DNA from: Oehlia diaphana
Lineage: Eukaryota > Glomeromycota > Glomeromycetes > Glomerales > Glomeraceae
Reading direction: 5' to 3'
DNA length: 47,433 bases
NCBI GenBank assembly: GCA_003833135.1
Contig: QZLH01000186.1
Location: 43,192 to 90,624 of the forward strand
Under the pieces are notes generated by a model, which saw only the letters and a program-made list of their open reading frames with translations, had not been told where the DNA came from and did no database searches. This document shows positions 1 through 10,756 of the stretch, piece by piece. A program made the position numbers and the translations under genes. The number at the start of each line of letters is the position of its first letter. Positions within the stretch are counted from its first letter, which is position 1.

Positions 1-3000
1 ATATAATTCGGCCAAAATTAAGGATAATTCTGGCCAAATATTTTCGTAATACGTAATTAATTACGGAGTCCGAAATTAATTATGGAATACGGAATTTTTC
101 TAGCAAATTACTTAATAATTACAGAATTACGTAATTACGTATTTCCGTAATACTAAAATAATTTCGGACACAAGTATACTAATCAAAATAAAAAAAGATC
201 GTCAAAATCAGACTGCTAGATCAAAAGTCATTCGCAAAATACGTTTTTATTATTCGGAAGCAATCAGGTCACACTGTATCATGAATCGATTCGTGCGGAA
301 CACTACTTTAAGGAAATGTTTCTAACATTTCTTTTTTTGTTTTTTTTTGTAAATTTTTTATTCAACCTGGACTTTTAATGGTAAATTAGGAAGAGAAGAG
401 GTGTATATTTATCTTCTTTTATTTGTTTTTTATTTTTTGTAGGGACGCTAAGTTTCTTATACAATCTGGACTTTAAAGTGAATTAGGAAAGGAAGAGGGC
501 GTGCTTATTTTTTTATTTGTTTTGACTTTAAAGAAACGTTTCTAATGTTTCTTTTCAGGAAAATTTCTTTCTTGATTTTTTTAATAAGTTGCATTTTTTT
601 GCGATGCTAATAAATAAAAAAAAATTTAAACTATCTAAAACTAAAATGATGTTAATATGTTAAGTGTTACTAAAATAATAAAATATATGAAATATATAAA
701 TTTTATTAACTTGCTGTTAATTTTTACTCAAAGTAATAAATACACGAAATAAAAAATTTTTTTTACAAGAGGGACCTGATAAGATTTTATAATTATAAGA
801 TCACGTAACAGGGTGAGAAATAATTAATAAAAAGAATAATTTTTTTAAATTACAATATATGCATTTTAACAATATCAAAATTTTAAATTTCTAAAAAAGT
901 AGTTTACATATTTTCTATTGAGTTAAAATAAATTAAATAAGACTGATATTTAGCCAAAATTGGTTAAATTTTATGCTAACAACTTTTTCATAAATTCATA
1001 AAATTACTGTTGCTGGTCTTCGTTTAAAGTTATGATATAATATTTCACTATTTCAATTTTCTTATATGGGAAGTATAATTAAATATAATGTACAGTATAT
1101 AATTATGGTTAGCAAATCGCAATAGTTCTGCAATTGCCTATTTGTCTTGCAAGATACTACAGGAATTTATGTGTCATTATTGTCATACTTATGCTAATTT
1201 CAGACTAAAACTAAAAGACTTATATTAATTATATTAATTAAAAGAAGATATCACAGCTGAATAAATTATGATACTACTACTAAAGTCATTTTTTTTGAAA
1301 TAAAAATCTTAGATAGAATCTATGAGAGGAATATTTAACCCTATTGTAAGAAATGTCAGCTCTATAGAATATTTTACCTTACAATCATTATGTAAGAGTT
1401 GAACTTAAAACCTGCTGATATACAGATTCTATACACAGAACAACTATATTATCACGTAATGATTGTAATTAGAAAAAAGGTTTTAATAATAATTTTTAAG
1501 TTATAAAAATTTTAATAATTTTCAATTTTTAATTGCTTTATTATTTAAAATCTAATTTTTTACTTGTAAGTTATGTTACATAAGGTATTCATGTAATTCT
1601 GACATCATCAAAAGTATTGTATATGTCCTTGCTACTATATTATATATTGTAATGAAGTAGCATATAAATTTTTTAAATTTTACACATGACCTAAATTTTG
1701 TATATACTTTATGCTTATGAAAATTTAATTAATAAAAAATATACTATGTCAATTAGATATTTCTTTTGAATAGATATCATCTGATATTTTCGTAATAAAT
1801 TGTATGATGATATCAAGTTAATATTGTAATCTTTTTTTAAATTACTAACATCATAATGATATTGAAACTATGTCAATTTTAAATAAATATTGTCACAATA
1901 TTTCTGTGATAAATTGTGGTAATGCAGTAACGATATCATAACAATATCATTATAAAGATTGATACTATTATGACATGAATGTTATATTATATCTATATTA
2001 ATTCAACATTATTCAAATTTTTGAGGTTTCTGTAAAGTATATTAGCAAGATTTTATATTTTTGATGCAGGCTTCTAATTGAAGTCTACCTATCTATTAGA
2101 TTGAATAGAATGAAAGAATATAGTTTATTTTAATTACTTTACAGAAAATAATTAAAAATTTGGGATGTATCCCAGGTTATTTAACCTAGAGGCAAGTTAG
2201 CAAAACTCTATATAATAATTAAAATTAAGATATAAATAATTTAAAAAAAATTTTTATTGATATATGTTATTTCAATTACATTATAAATTAAAAAATAAAT
2301 ATATAAGAATTTTACAAATTAATTAATCTTTAAAAATTTGGCTATTATAGTTAACACTAATCAAATAGTCAAAATATATGCTATTAAAATTTGGAATTAT
2401 TCAAATTATAATAGCTAAAATAATGGTAATTATGACTGAAATGATAATAATAACAAGTCAACAATAACATTATAGTGATTCCATATCTGACTAAAACTTA
2501 TACAGAAAATAACCAATCATCAATGTTTATCTGCCTGGAAAGTTCTAACCTTCCCATTAATAATAATTTCAAAAATATGTACATATATGCTATTATGCTA
2601 TTATACTGTAATCTTCTGTATAAAAAAATTGAGATAGAAAACTTTTTGATTTTTTTTCTTTATTATTATAATGAACAAACATATAAAAATCAATTTGTTG
2701 AATAAAAGGAAGTAAAACTTTTGGCTAATACTAGCCTCATATTAAATTTATCGTGTTTCCATAAAATCTACTAGAGGATTTACTGTACGGCAGCACGATT
2801 TTAAGAGATTAATGATTCCAATCTAATTCATTTATTTATTATTCATCCATATGCAAAATTTTCCTATCATTAAACAATATTTAATTAAAAAAGGCAACCA
2901 GTTACCATTAGTTCCGATTAATTTTCGATCTTTTTTTTTCTCCTTGAAGACTGGAATTTTTATTAAAGGAAACAAACAAATAAAGCATACAAATGAAAAT

Positions 3001-3777
3001 CTAAGTTCGATAACTCTTATGATATATGATATGAGAGAAAGAATAATCGTTTACAAACTGTTATTTCTTAATCTCTTTACAGGTGTATTCGCTGGAGAAA
3101 TAAGGTTTTTTATATATCATTTTTTTACTGTTAGCGCTGAAGATGGGCTAGAGTTTGATATAGCATTATTTATAGTTCGAATAAGTATGATAAATCATGA
3201 ATCAAGTGAATGATCCATTCATTTGAAACAAAAAAAATATAGGTATATTAATTGTTACCATTTTATATTAAATGATTCACTAATTAATAACCAAAAATAG
3301 CAAAGTATCAGACAATAACCCCGCGACGCGATTTAAAGTTTTTCAAATATCAATCTCTCTAAACTTCATACTGTATTGCGACTTATACTGCGGAAAAATG
3401 ACAATGAAGAGTTTAACAATGGCAACAACTTGGCGTGTGATACTGACTGATTTAATTTCCAATTTTTTCTTTATTCCCCCTTGTTGATGATTATTCTTTG
3501 TTGTCGCAGTTTGGAAACAAATCAAATTAATAAATTCGGGTTTTAAAAACTGCATAATTATTATATAAATATTATTACGTATTTACTTTTATTAATAAAT
3601 ATACGGATCAATAAATTCTTTGATTTTGAGTTAACAATGGTTAGTAAATAAAAGGATATTTGTAACTTTATTGTTCCAAACTATCCTTTTTTTTTTTTTT
3701 TGTTTCTCCCGCTTATATTTTTGTAATTATTCAAAAAATTATTTCGAATATAAAGAAAATACTGTTCTTATTGCAAA
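1..3777. other. AT-rich non-coding leader region
   Basis: No reading frame here has convincing coding character. The first 180 bases hold several short palindromic blocks built from TACGTAATTA-like and TTCCGTAA-like words. A roughly 70-bp imperfect direct repeat lies near 358-430 and 450-523. Bases 1750-1980 are dense in variants of ATATCAT and AATATTGT. The last few hundred bases are presumably the promoter of the gene starting at 3778. Open frames at 2851-3213 (+) and 3343-3555 (-) do begin with ATG but have A/T-driven composition and no recognisable motif. Confidence 0.6.
358..523 (+). repeat. Imperfect direct repeat, two copies of about 70 bp
   Basis: Two successive segments share the order: TTCAACCTGGACTTT or TACAATCTGGACTTT, then a short variable stretch, AATTAGGAAGAGAAGAGG or AATTAGGAAAGGAAGAGG, and a T-rich tail with TTTATTTG. 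They are flanked by related words: AAGGAAATGTTTCTAACATT near 310 and AAGAAACGTTTCTAATGTTT near 531. This looks like a decayed local duplication. Confidence 0.55.
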
Positions 3778-4817
3778 ATGACTCTTACACGAGCTCAACG
3801 CGCAAAAAATATGAGGTAAAATTTGAAGGTTTTATTAATTTTTCGTTTTATCCTTTGTAATTCTAATATTACGGATTAATTTCATATTGGTAGATCATTA
3901 AAAGAATATGTTTCTAGTCAAGGTAGTAGTAATGTAAACACAATAAAAAGATCTTCGGAGAAAGCAGCTGGCGCTAATGATAAACTAAAACAACGTCGAA
4001 CCAGAAGTGGGAGAAAGGTAGCAGACTATTATGAACCAACTTCTGGTTCATCTGAAGACTATGATAGTAATTATTTAACCTTAGATGTTGACGATCAAAA
4101 TAAAAATCCAAAGGAATCTATTACAGCTATAGTAAATCAAAAGGTATGAACTAGTACTCTTTTTATTGCTGTTCGTTTATAAATTTTACTATATCGTGTT
4201 TTTTTAATAGGGAATTGTTGAAAAATTTCATGAAGATTTTGAAGATACGCTTAATTCTGGCCATTCCTCTGGTATAAATCGTTCATATTATATAAGTTTA
4301 TCATTACGGTTTCAAAAAATAAATAAAATTACTTTTTATTCACAGAAAGTGAACAAGTGAATTTACAAAAACGTCTTGGATTTCCCATTTTCACAAAGAA
4401 ATTTCTTAATTATGACCGAAGTAACTATATTAGTCAATCTATTTACTTTTTCAACCACATTAAACAATTACTTATCGCAAATAAAATATATTTTTAGGCA
4501 AACGTACTCAACAACAAAAACTTGAACAAGAAAATAAATTAACTTCAATAGAAATTGATAATCTTCGTGAAAAAATTCAAGAACTTAAAGCTAAATCTGA
4601 AAAAACCCTAAAAGAATCTGATGAAATACAAAGATTAAACAACGAATTAACAGAATATAGTGAAAAAATTAAATCATCTTTAATTCAATTAGAAAGAGAA
4701 ATTGGTCCCACAGTTAGATCTTCTGGTGTCAAATTAGATGATACTGAAAATATGGTTGCCTATATTAATGATTTTAGAAAACGTATTGTTAGTGGATGTC
4801 TTTTACAACCCGAGTAA
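3778..4817 (+). CDS. Coiled-coil protein of unknown function, five exons
   Basis: I do not recognise this 247-residue protein. Exons by GT-AG splicing are 3778-3815, 3894-4143, 4211-4271, 4346-4420 and 4498-4817; the frame stays open through all junctions and ends at TAA. The N-terminal part is basic (KLKQRRTRSGRK near residues 43-54), as expected of a nuclear or nucleic-acid-associated protein. An acidic, Ser-rich linker follows. From about residue 140 to 215 there is a long Gln/Glu/Lys/Leu-rich helix typical of a coiled coil (QQQKLEQENKL, then LREKIQELKAK). The C-terminal block GPTVRSSGVKLDD to the end looks globular and may be the family signature. The layout, a basic head plus coiled coil, would suit a kinetochore or chromatin subunit, but that is a guess. 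The next gene lies 250 bp downstream on the same strand. Confidence 0.8.
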
Positions 4818-5067
4818 ATAGATTGTATGTGGTTAAATGTAATTGGTAACGAATTTATGATCTCTTGAAAGTCTAATTATAATTTTTATGTTCACTATTA
4901 GTATGACGTTTATTTAAGAAATTTTAAATTCGGATATGGAATAAATCTTGATTTTTATAATTGGTTTGATAGATTGTATCACGTAGCACGTTTAGAAAAA
5001 AGTATAAATAGCTCAAAAAAAAAAAAAGTTTTCGTTTTCTTAAAATATAAAAATAAAAAAAACAATA

Positions 5068-5532
5068 ATGCGAATAAATAAATTTTCTCCAAAATCGCCG
5101 ATTCCAACAAAGGAAACAGCAGATCCTTCATTATTCTTAAAGTATGGTAGAAGAGTACAAAATTTAGGTTTAGCGCGATATTTATCACCTTATTCAAGGT
5201 CTTATCATGTTGGTAGTATTGTTTTGAGTGTAGGTAAGTAAGAATGTGAAGAGCAATTAACTAATTGCAATTTAAAGTGAATAATTCGAATTTATTATTA
5301 GCTACTGGAGTATATATCGTATTATATGCAGACTTTGGACAAGATAGTCATTGTTTTGTACCTGTATGTTTTATTATTATTAATTTCCAAGATATTTTAT
5401 TTGCTGGTTGTGCTTTTCTATTTATATCCCGAAAAATTTTAGATACGAAATTGGTATCATCGCAAAATTAGTGAATTCTGGTCACTTAGTGATAAAGAGA
5501 AACAAGAATTAAGCGAACAGGGAAAATTGTGA
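5068..5532 (+). CDS. Small single-span membrane protein, three exons
   Basis: Exons are 5068-5233, 5302-5363 and 5443-5532, giving 105 residues. The first intron starts GTAAGTAAG and the second GTATGT; both end in TAG. The N-terminal half is basic and Ser/Tyr-rich (LARYLSPYSRSYHVG), followed by one hydrophobic helix, roughly residues 50-67 (GSIVLSVATGVYIVLYADFG). The C-terminal tail DSHCFVPIRNWYHRKISEFW is rich in aromatics and looks conserved, ending in a charged KEKQELSEQGKL. The size, single span and basic head fit a small mitochondrial inner-membrane or ER protein, but I cannot name the family. The start is the first ATG of the frame. The 3' end faces the b5-domain gene, leaving about 100 bp between the two stop codons. 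Confidence 0.75.
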
Positions 5533-5636
5533 AGTAGTAATCTTTTATTAAGTGAATATTAATAAATTAGAAAATTAGTTTTTATGTTATTTATATTATT
5601 GGTGGATTAATAATGTCCAATTTATATTTAAGTTAT

Positions 5637-6790
5637 TTAAGTTAATAAATTATACTGTTCTCCAGCTAGAAAACCGACAAAACATTTTTCCAACATGAAC
5701 TCATAATTTACCCATGCGTGTGTTGTCACTAAGGAAAAGGAAAAGGAAAAAAAAAAGAGAATTAAATAAGATTATTTTAGAGATATTATTCAGTATAAAT
5801 CTAACTTACTAAATAATTTGGTCCCATCTTTACCAGCAGATCTCATTAACTCTTTTTCACCTTTTTGAAGTGATACAAAATTTTAAATGATTAATAATAT
5901 ATATAATTATAATTATCCTTTTTTTTCATAGAGCTTACCTCCAGGGTGAAATTTGAGATATGGAGTAATGTTATAAATTTTGCCATTAAATACTGTCCAT
6001 GCATCATCTTTAGTCTTATGAAGTCTAACCTCTTCAATGGGATACTTTCTTATTTCTGAAACTCCCTATCAAATAAAGACATAAAATTAACTTTAATTCA
6101 CAGTTTATTACAAATAGATCTTTTCAAATCACCCTAAGGTTAGCTCCACTACTGGTTAATTTTGCCCAATCTAATGGTGAATGGCCGGGTTCCAAAGCAA
6201 TCTTTTGTCGTAGTTTGTTTGCTTTCTCCAGAGGTGTTCGTTTTTTGGAACGTTGTGGACTGTCAATACTTGGGAACGTTGGAGCAACATCGGATATTAT
6301 ACCTATGAATATGACGAAAGTTTATTAGAAACTATAATACAACTAATATCAAAAATTCGATTTTATGCATACCATTAAAATCAGACACTTGCATTTTCGG
6401 AACAGAAAGTGGAACTGTAAATTCTTTGGTAACATTTGCGGTACTTAAATTCTCTTCCGTCGTCAACGAAACTTTTACGGTCGTTTGTCCAGCTTTGGAG
6501 GTTTCTTCTATAGTTTGGTTTGTAGTTTTTGTATTTTTAGTAATTTCTTGTTCTGTACTTTCCTCGATAATTTGTTCTTCGGAACTTCCAACTACACTAT
6601 TATATATTTTGCTAGCGAATGAATACATGTTTTGAACCGGAGCTAAAGTTTTATTATCAAAAATGATTGCAAAAGTCTCGAACAGTGAAAAAATGTATCC
6701 CGATCCAAATGATAGAAAGAATAAAATGACTAAATTGTAAAATATATTATAAATGAAACCTTCTTGTACTACAGCTAGTACATTGATGTA
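5637..6790 (-). CDS. Cytochrome b5 heme-binding domain protein (IRC21/CYB5R4-like), 5' end unresolved
   Basis: Exons in coding order are 6373 to about 6790 (5' end uncertain), 6133-6302, 5939-6065, 5810-5860 and 5637-5728. An N-terminal hydrophobic segment (YNLVILFFLSFGSGYIF) is followed by a Thr/Glu-rich linker. Next comes LEPGHSPLDWAKL, characteristic of the IRC21 and CYB5R4 N-terminal family. The b5 domain follows: DDAWTVFNGKIYNITPYLKF, then HPGG with the first heme-ligand His, then TTHAWVNYEFMLEKCFVG with the second His. Such proteins bind one b-type heme and pass electrons; there is no flavin reductase domain here. No in-frame ATG precedes the hydrophobic part. The first in-frame ATG is at 6628, after that segment, so either a small 5' exon is missing from this model or translation starts at 6628. 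Head-to-tail with the oxidoreductase gene upstream. Confidence 0.8.
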
Positions 6791-7141
6791 CAATAAATCA
6801 CATATATTTAATCATTGGTTGAACTAACCATCATTAGCTTAAAATTTCCTGTTAAGAACAAAATAACAAATAAACAATTACAGATATATGTGTCTGAATT
6901 TTTTTTGCAATCGCGTCGGAAAATCCATTTTTAGTTTAATATCAAAGTTGGCAATTAATATGTTAATGTCAAATTTACTGTTTGCTGATCGCAATTCATA
7001 TTGAAAATGAAAGTGTCCAACCAATCTTAAAATAAATCCTCTTTAAATGTTTTAGATTTCTCGTAAAAATAAATAAGTTCTTTTATAATAAATAAATTTA
7101 TTTACGTTAATACAAATCATAGCATTAAATCAATCAGTATT

Positions 7142-9795
7142 TTAAATATCATTTTCGGTTTTGTCGATAGTGTGTTTAAAATCTTCAATATTAACAACTT
7201 GTCCGATTCTCCTCGAATGTTCCGCGGCAAACACATATAAATGGGAGTCTATTCATATTCAGAATTATAGAATTATTTTACTCCGAGCTTTTCTTGTTTA
7301 GATAATAAATAATAAAATAATGATGTCTAATTACCGAATGTTTCTTCAGCTCCTGAAACATTAAATTTGTTAGATTCGTCTTTTGTTGAAATTGCATAAA
7401 GAAATGCTTCCATTAAGCCAATGTCACCTCCACCTGTAATTATTAATGATATTTAACATATTAATTAAAAAACTAATTGTTATATCAAATTAGAATAAAA
7501 CTTACCATGGCCACCCAAATCAGTACCACCAGTGATATTTGTAGCGTTTAGAATTTCTTTCTTTTTCGTTAGGAAATTATAATATCTTATTGTGTTCATA
7601 CCATCACATTCTATCTCTCCAAGAGAGCCAAAGATCCTTTTATATAGTAAAATTTTATTTTGAATTCGTATATAAGAACACCAATATTTTAATAATGGAT
7701 TCCTTTACCTAGTCTTTTTTTATTAAATAAATTAATCTTTATTCTCGAGGTTATTTATGAAAAAAAATATATAAATACTAAATTCTTACTTTTCTTTCAC
7801 ATATGGATTCAGTAAAAGCAACCATCGTAACGGTTGCTGTAGCGCCACTCGCAAATTCCATATTTACAACCTATCATAGAAAGCAAAAATTTAAAAAATT
7901 GAATTCGAGTCGTGTCGCGCTTATTAGTACCTGGTGATCCGCAACATCATTATCACATTCATAGACACATCGACCATACGGCCCAGTTTTTAATGCTTCA
8001 GCCAAATGTTCAATATCTATTATAGTAAATTTAGGAATTGTATATTTTAGCATATGATGTGCCTAAATATGTTAGTCAATTCTTACTATTTGGAAAAATA
8101 TTACCAAATACATCTGTAACCACGCTTACGGGCCATTGAGTATTTCCATTTTCAAATGACTTGATATAAATCTTCTTCGCAGAATATGCACACGAAGGTT
8201 CATATGCACAATCTAGACATCGTCTACATAAAATTTGATAAACTTCTATATAACTTTGATTTTTATATATATAAAGTGCATAGTTTTCACGTAACGTACT
8301 TTGCATCTCCTGCTCCGGTAGGTTTATTTCTTGAATTAAAATGTGATAAATTTCCAAATGAACTTACTTTCTAAAGTAAATATAATTTTAGCTGAAAATA
8401 ATTTAAAAAAACGTGTCTCAAAAAGCAATAAAGTCTAATCACCACACAAGGAGAATCATTCCAATGCAACATTAAATCTGCAAATTAATTTAATTAATTT
8501 GAATTGATTTTAATTTGAAATGAAATAATATACATTAATTCGTGTTTAATTACCAATATCGTGACAACACTTTTAATAAATTATAATCAAAAGTTAATAC
8601 GAGAAATTATCGAAATTATATTAACTGCATTTAAACATACCTTTGTCATTAGGGAAAAGCAAGATTCTTGTTCTTTTCTCCAGTTGCCTCTTACATACTT
8701 TGAATTAAAAGAATGTTTTCATTAAAAGTATGAAACATTTACTGAACCATAAAACAACTAACTTTCTACTCACCGAGTGTGCAAAATGCCAATTACCAAC
8801 CGGTTCCAAGTGTTGAATATTAATAATATTTCCCAACAACCCTGAATCGATAATTCTTTTAATAAGCCGATTATGTGGAGTGTATCTTAACACGTGTCCT
8901 GAAATAAATGACGTTTGAGTTTGATTAAAATCATATGATCTAATAAAATTCGATCTGCCTAAAAAAAATTAAACGGAAGATCTGCTCGATCTGGAAAAAA
9001 ATACAAACCTACTAAGAACACGATCTAATTAAATTTTTTAGTTTGTTAATTAAAATATTAATGTATAAAAGAATCCAATTTCAGTAATTCCTTACTTTGT
9101 TTCTGATTGCAGCATCGGTAATTTTTTTGCATTCATCAAGATTGACGGACATTGGCTTTTCTAGTAAAATATGATATTTTAAATCTGCAAATGCGATTGC
9201 GGGTTCCATATGGAGATGATCCAAAGTTGCAATTATAATCGCGTCACTTATCTTAGGACGTTTTGCGAGCTAAAATAATTCAGGATTTTAAATTAATTTG
9301 TTGAAATTGTTTCTTTAAAAGTAATAAAAATTACATACTTCTTTCCAATCGCTAAATACATTTTCGTCAGGAATATTATATATCTAATAAAAAGCAAATT
9401 TAAATCAAAAGAAATTTTTTAAATTCGTACAATATTAGTAATTAAAACAAAACCTCTTGCATTTTTTTCCGGCGACTTTCACGCGGTTCAGCAACAGCAA
9501 CAACCTTAGCCAATTGTGGATTCATTTTAGCATAAAATGCGTATCCACAACCTCTGATAATATAAGAAATAAGTTAGTTAAACAAGATTCGGTAATTATC
9601 GTTGGTTTTTGTTTGAAAAGATTCTTGGATCGTAAAATTAACAAACCTCTGACCAGCACCAACGATAGAAATAGTAATTGGTTTAGCTGGAAGAGAAGGT
9701 ATGGGATCTTCTAGAGCTTTTAATGTACTGGCAAATGAAGTTCCTTCATCGATATGCTGTTGTGGGACAATTTTAACGGCGCTAGCTTTGGACAT
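7142..9795 (-). CDS. Gfo/Idh/MocA-type NAD(P)-dependent oxidoreductase, 17 exons
   Basis: The spliced product is 484 residues. Exons in coding order: 9647-9795, 9454-9553, 9339-9383, 9096-9269, 9009-9024, 8774-8898, 8641-8697, 8554-8569, 8443-8477, 8300-8370, 8112-8223, 7931-8062, 7790-7870, 7709-7713, 7506-7636, 7335-7433 and 7142-7248. The N-terminal Rossmann fold has GAGQRG at 46-51. The family EKP motif with its catalytic Lys is at 135-137, GHVLRYTP follows from about 162, GNWR is at 207-210 and CCHDID at 223-228. A Cys-containing segment [19 protein letters not shown] and [19 protein letters not shown] follow. It should oxidise or reduce a sugar or inositol-like substrate with NAD(P); the substrate cannot be told. 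Three microexons (16, 16 and 5 nt) are each needed to keep frame and motif. A longer ATG start at 9885 would add a hydrophobic leader, but TTTTTTAG just before the chosen ATG looks like a 5'UTR splice acceptor. Confidence 0.9.
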
Positions 9796-10756
9796 TATGA
9801 AATTTCTAAAAAACGGTATCATTAACGAAATCAACGAAATGAAATTCAAAATGATAACAAGCCAATGCAATATCGACCCGTACATTTCTAAAATGGAAAA
9901 ACAACACGCTTTTTACAAGGAAGCACAAGTACCTATTTTTGTAATAATAATAAAAAGTAGGACAAGACACAAGATACTATTTGTTTACGCCAACTGTCAT
10001 TTGCTACGTTCTCTAATTTGCCAAGACATTCAAAAAATCTATTGATCTCGATCGTTTGTGTTCCATTAGATTTATTAGATTCGCGATAAACAACGGGTAA
10101 ATTAATCCAATGATCCCTATCACATACGGAGTGTTATCTCCTTACTAAAAATATCAACTGTGTTTAAAAACCGTTTGTCATTGAGACAATCGAATTATGG
10201 CATACATATTCTAAATATAGATCAATTAAGGTTTAATCCCTGCAAAATTTCTATTCTTTTATTTTTGAATACTTTAAATAGTAACTTCACGGAATATATT
10301 ATTTAGTCGACGATTTAAACGCGGATAATCATAAACCGCATGTATTTCACTTCAATCGAAGGACTAATTCATAATACGAAAAAACCAGTCGTAAAATCAC
10401 AGATTAATTTAAAAATTTAAGTTTTGGCGTGGATCCTTACTAAATATAGTTCGCCATAGTCGGAAGATATCATTAAATTTCGTCGTTTTTATAGTTGCAC
10501 TGCATCAAAATCATAGCATAATTATCTCCTTCCGAATTGTTATAGGTTGAAGTAACCCTTTTTAAAGATTCAAAGGACCTTCTTTATAGCGTATTTGTTT
10601 ATTTTTATTCTATTTATAATTTTTATTTAGTTAATCATATTATAAATATTTTTTCCATAGTTCGAGTTCGTAACTTGTTCTGCAACCCTTTACTCACAAT
10701 TATAAGCCTTGGTCATCTCGAGTTTTTTCCTATTTCAAAAAAAAAAAAGATTCTTT
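9796..10756. promoter_or_regulatory. Divergent intergenic region between oxidoreductase and transporter genes
   Basis: About 960 bp separate the two start codons, which point away from each other, so the promoters of both genes must lie here. On the + strand a TATAAGCC word sits about 57 bp upstream of the transporter ATG, and an A-rich stretch directly precedes it. On the - strand, TTTTTTAG just before the oxidoreductase ATG may be the acceptor of a 5'UTR intron. An open frame at 9701-10045 (+) is antisense to the oxidoreductase first exon and is not credible as a gene. Confidence 0.5.

Noticed and set aside
2851..3213. 120-codon open frame starting with ATG on the + strand
   Set aside because: Composition follows A/T content, no domain or splice structure, and it overlaps nothing conserved. 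It could still be a lineage-specific gene, but the sequence gives no positive support.
3343..3555. 70-codon minus-strand open frame
   Set aside because: Short, Ile/Lys-rich, no motif, and lies in the likely promoter of the gene starting at 3778.
9701..10045. Plus-strand open frame of about 114 codons
   Set aside because: Antisense to the first exon of the oxidoreductase and its upstream region, and its first in-frame ATG has no supportive context or motif.
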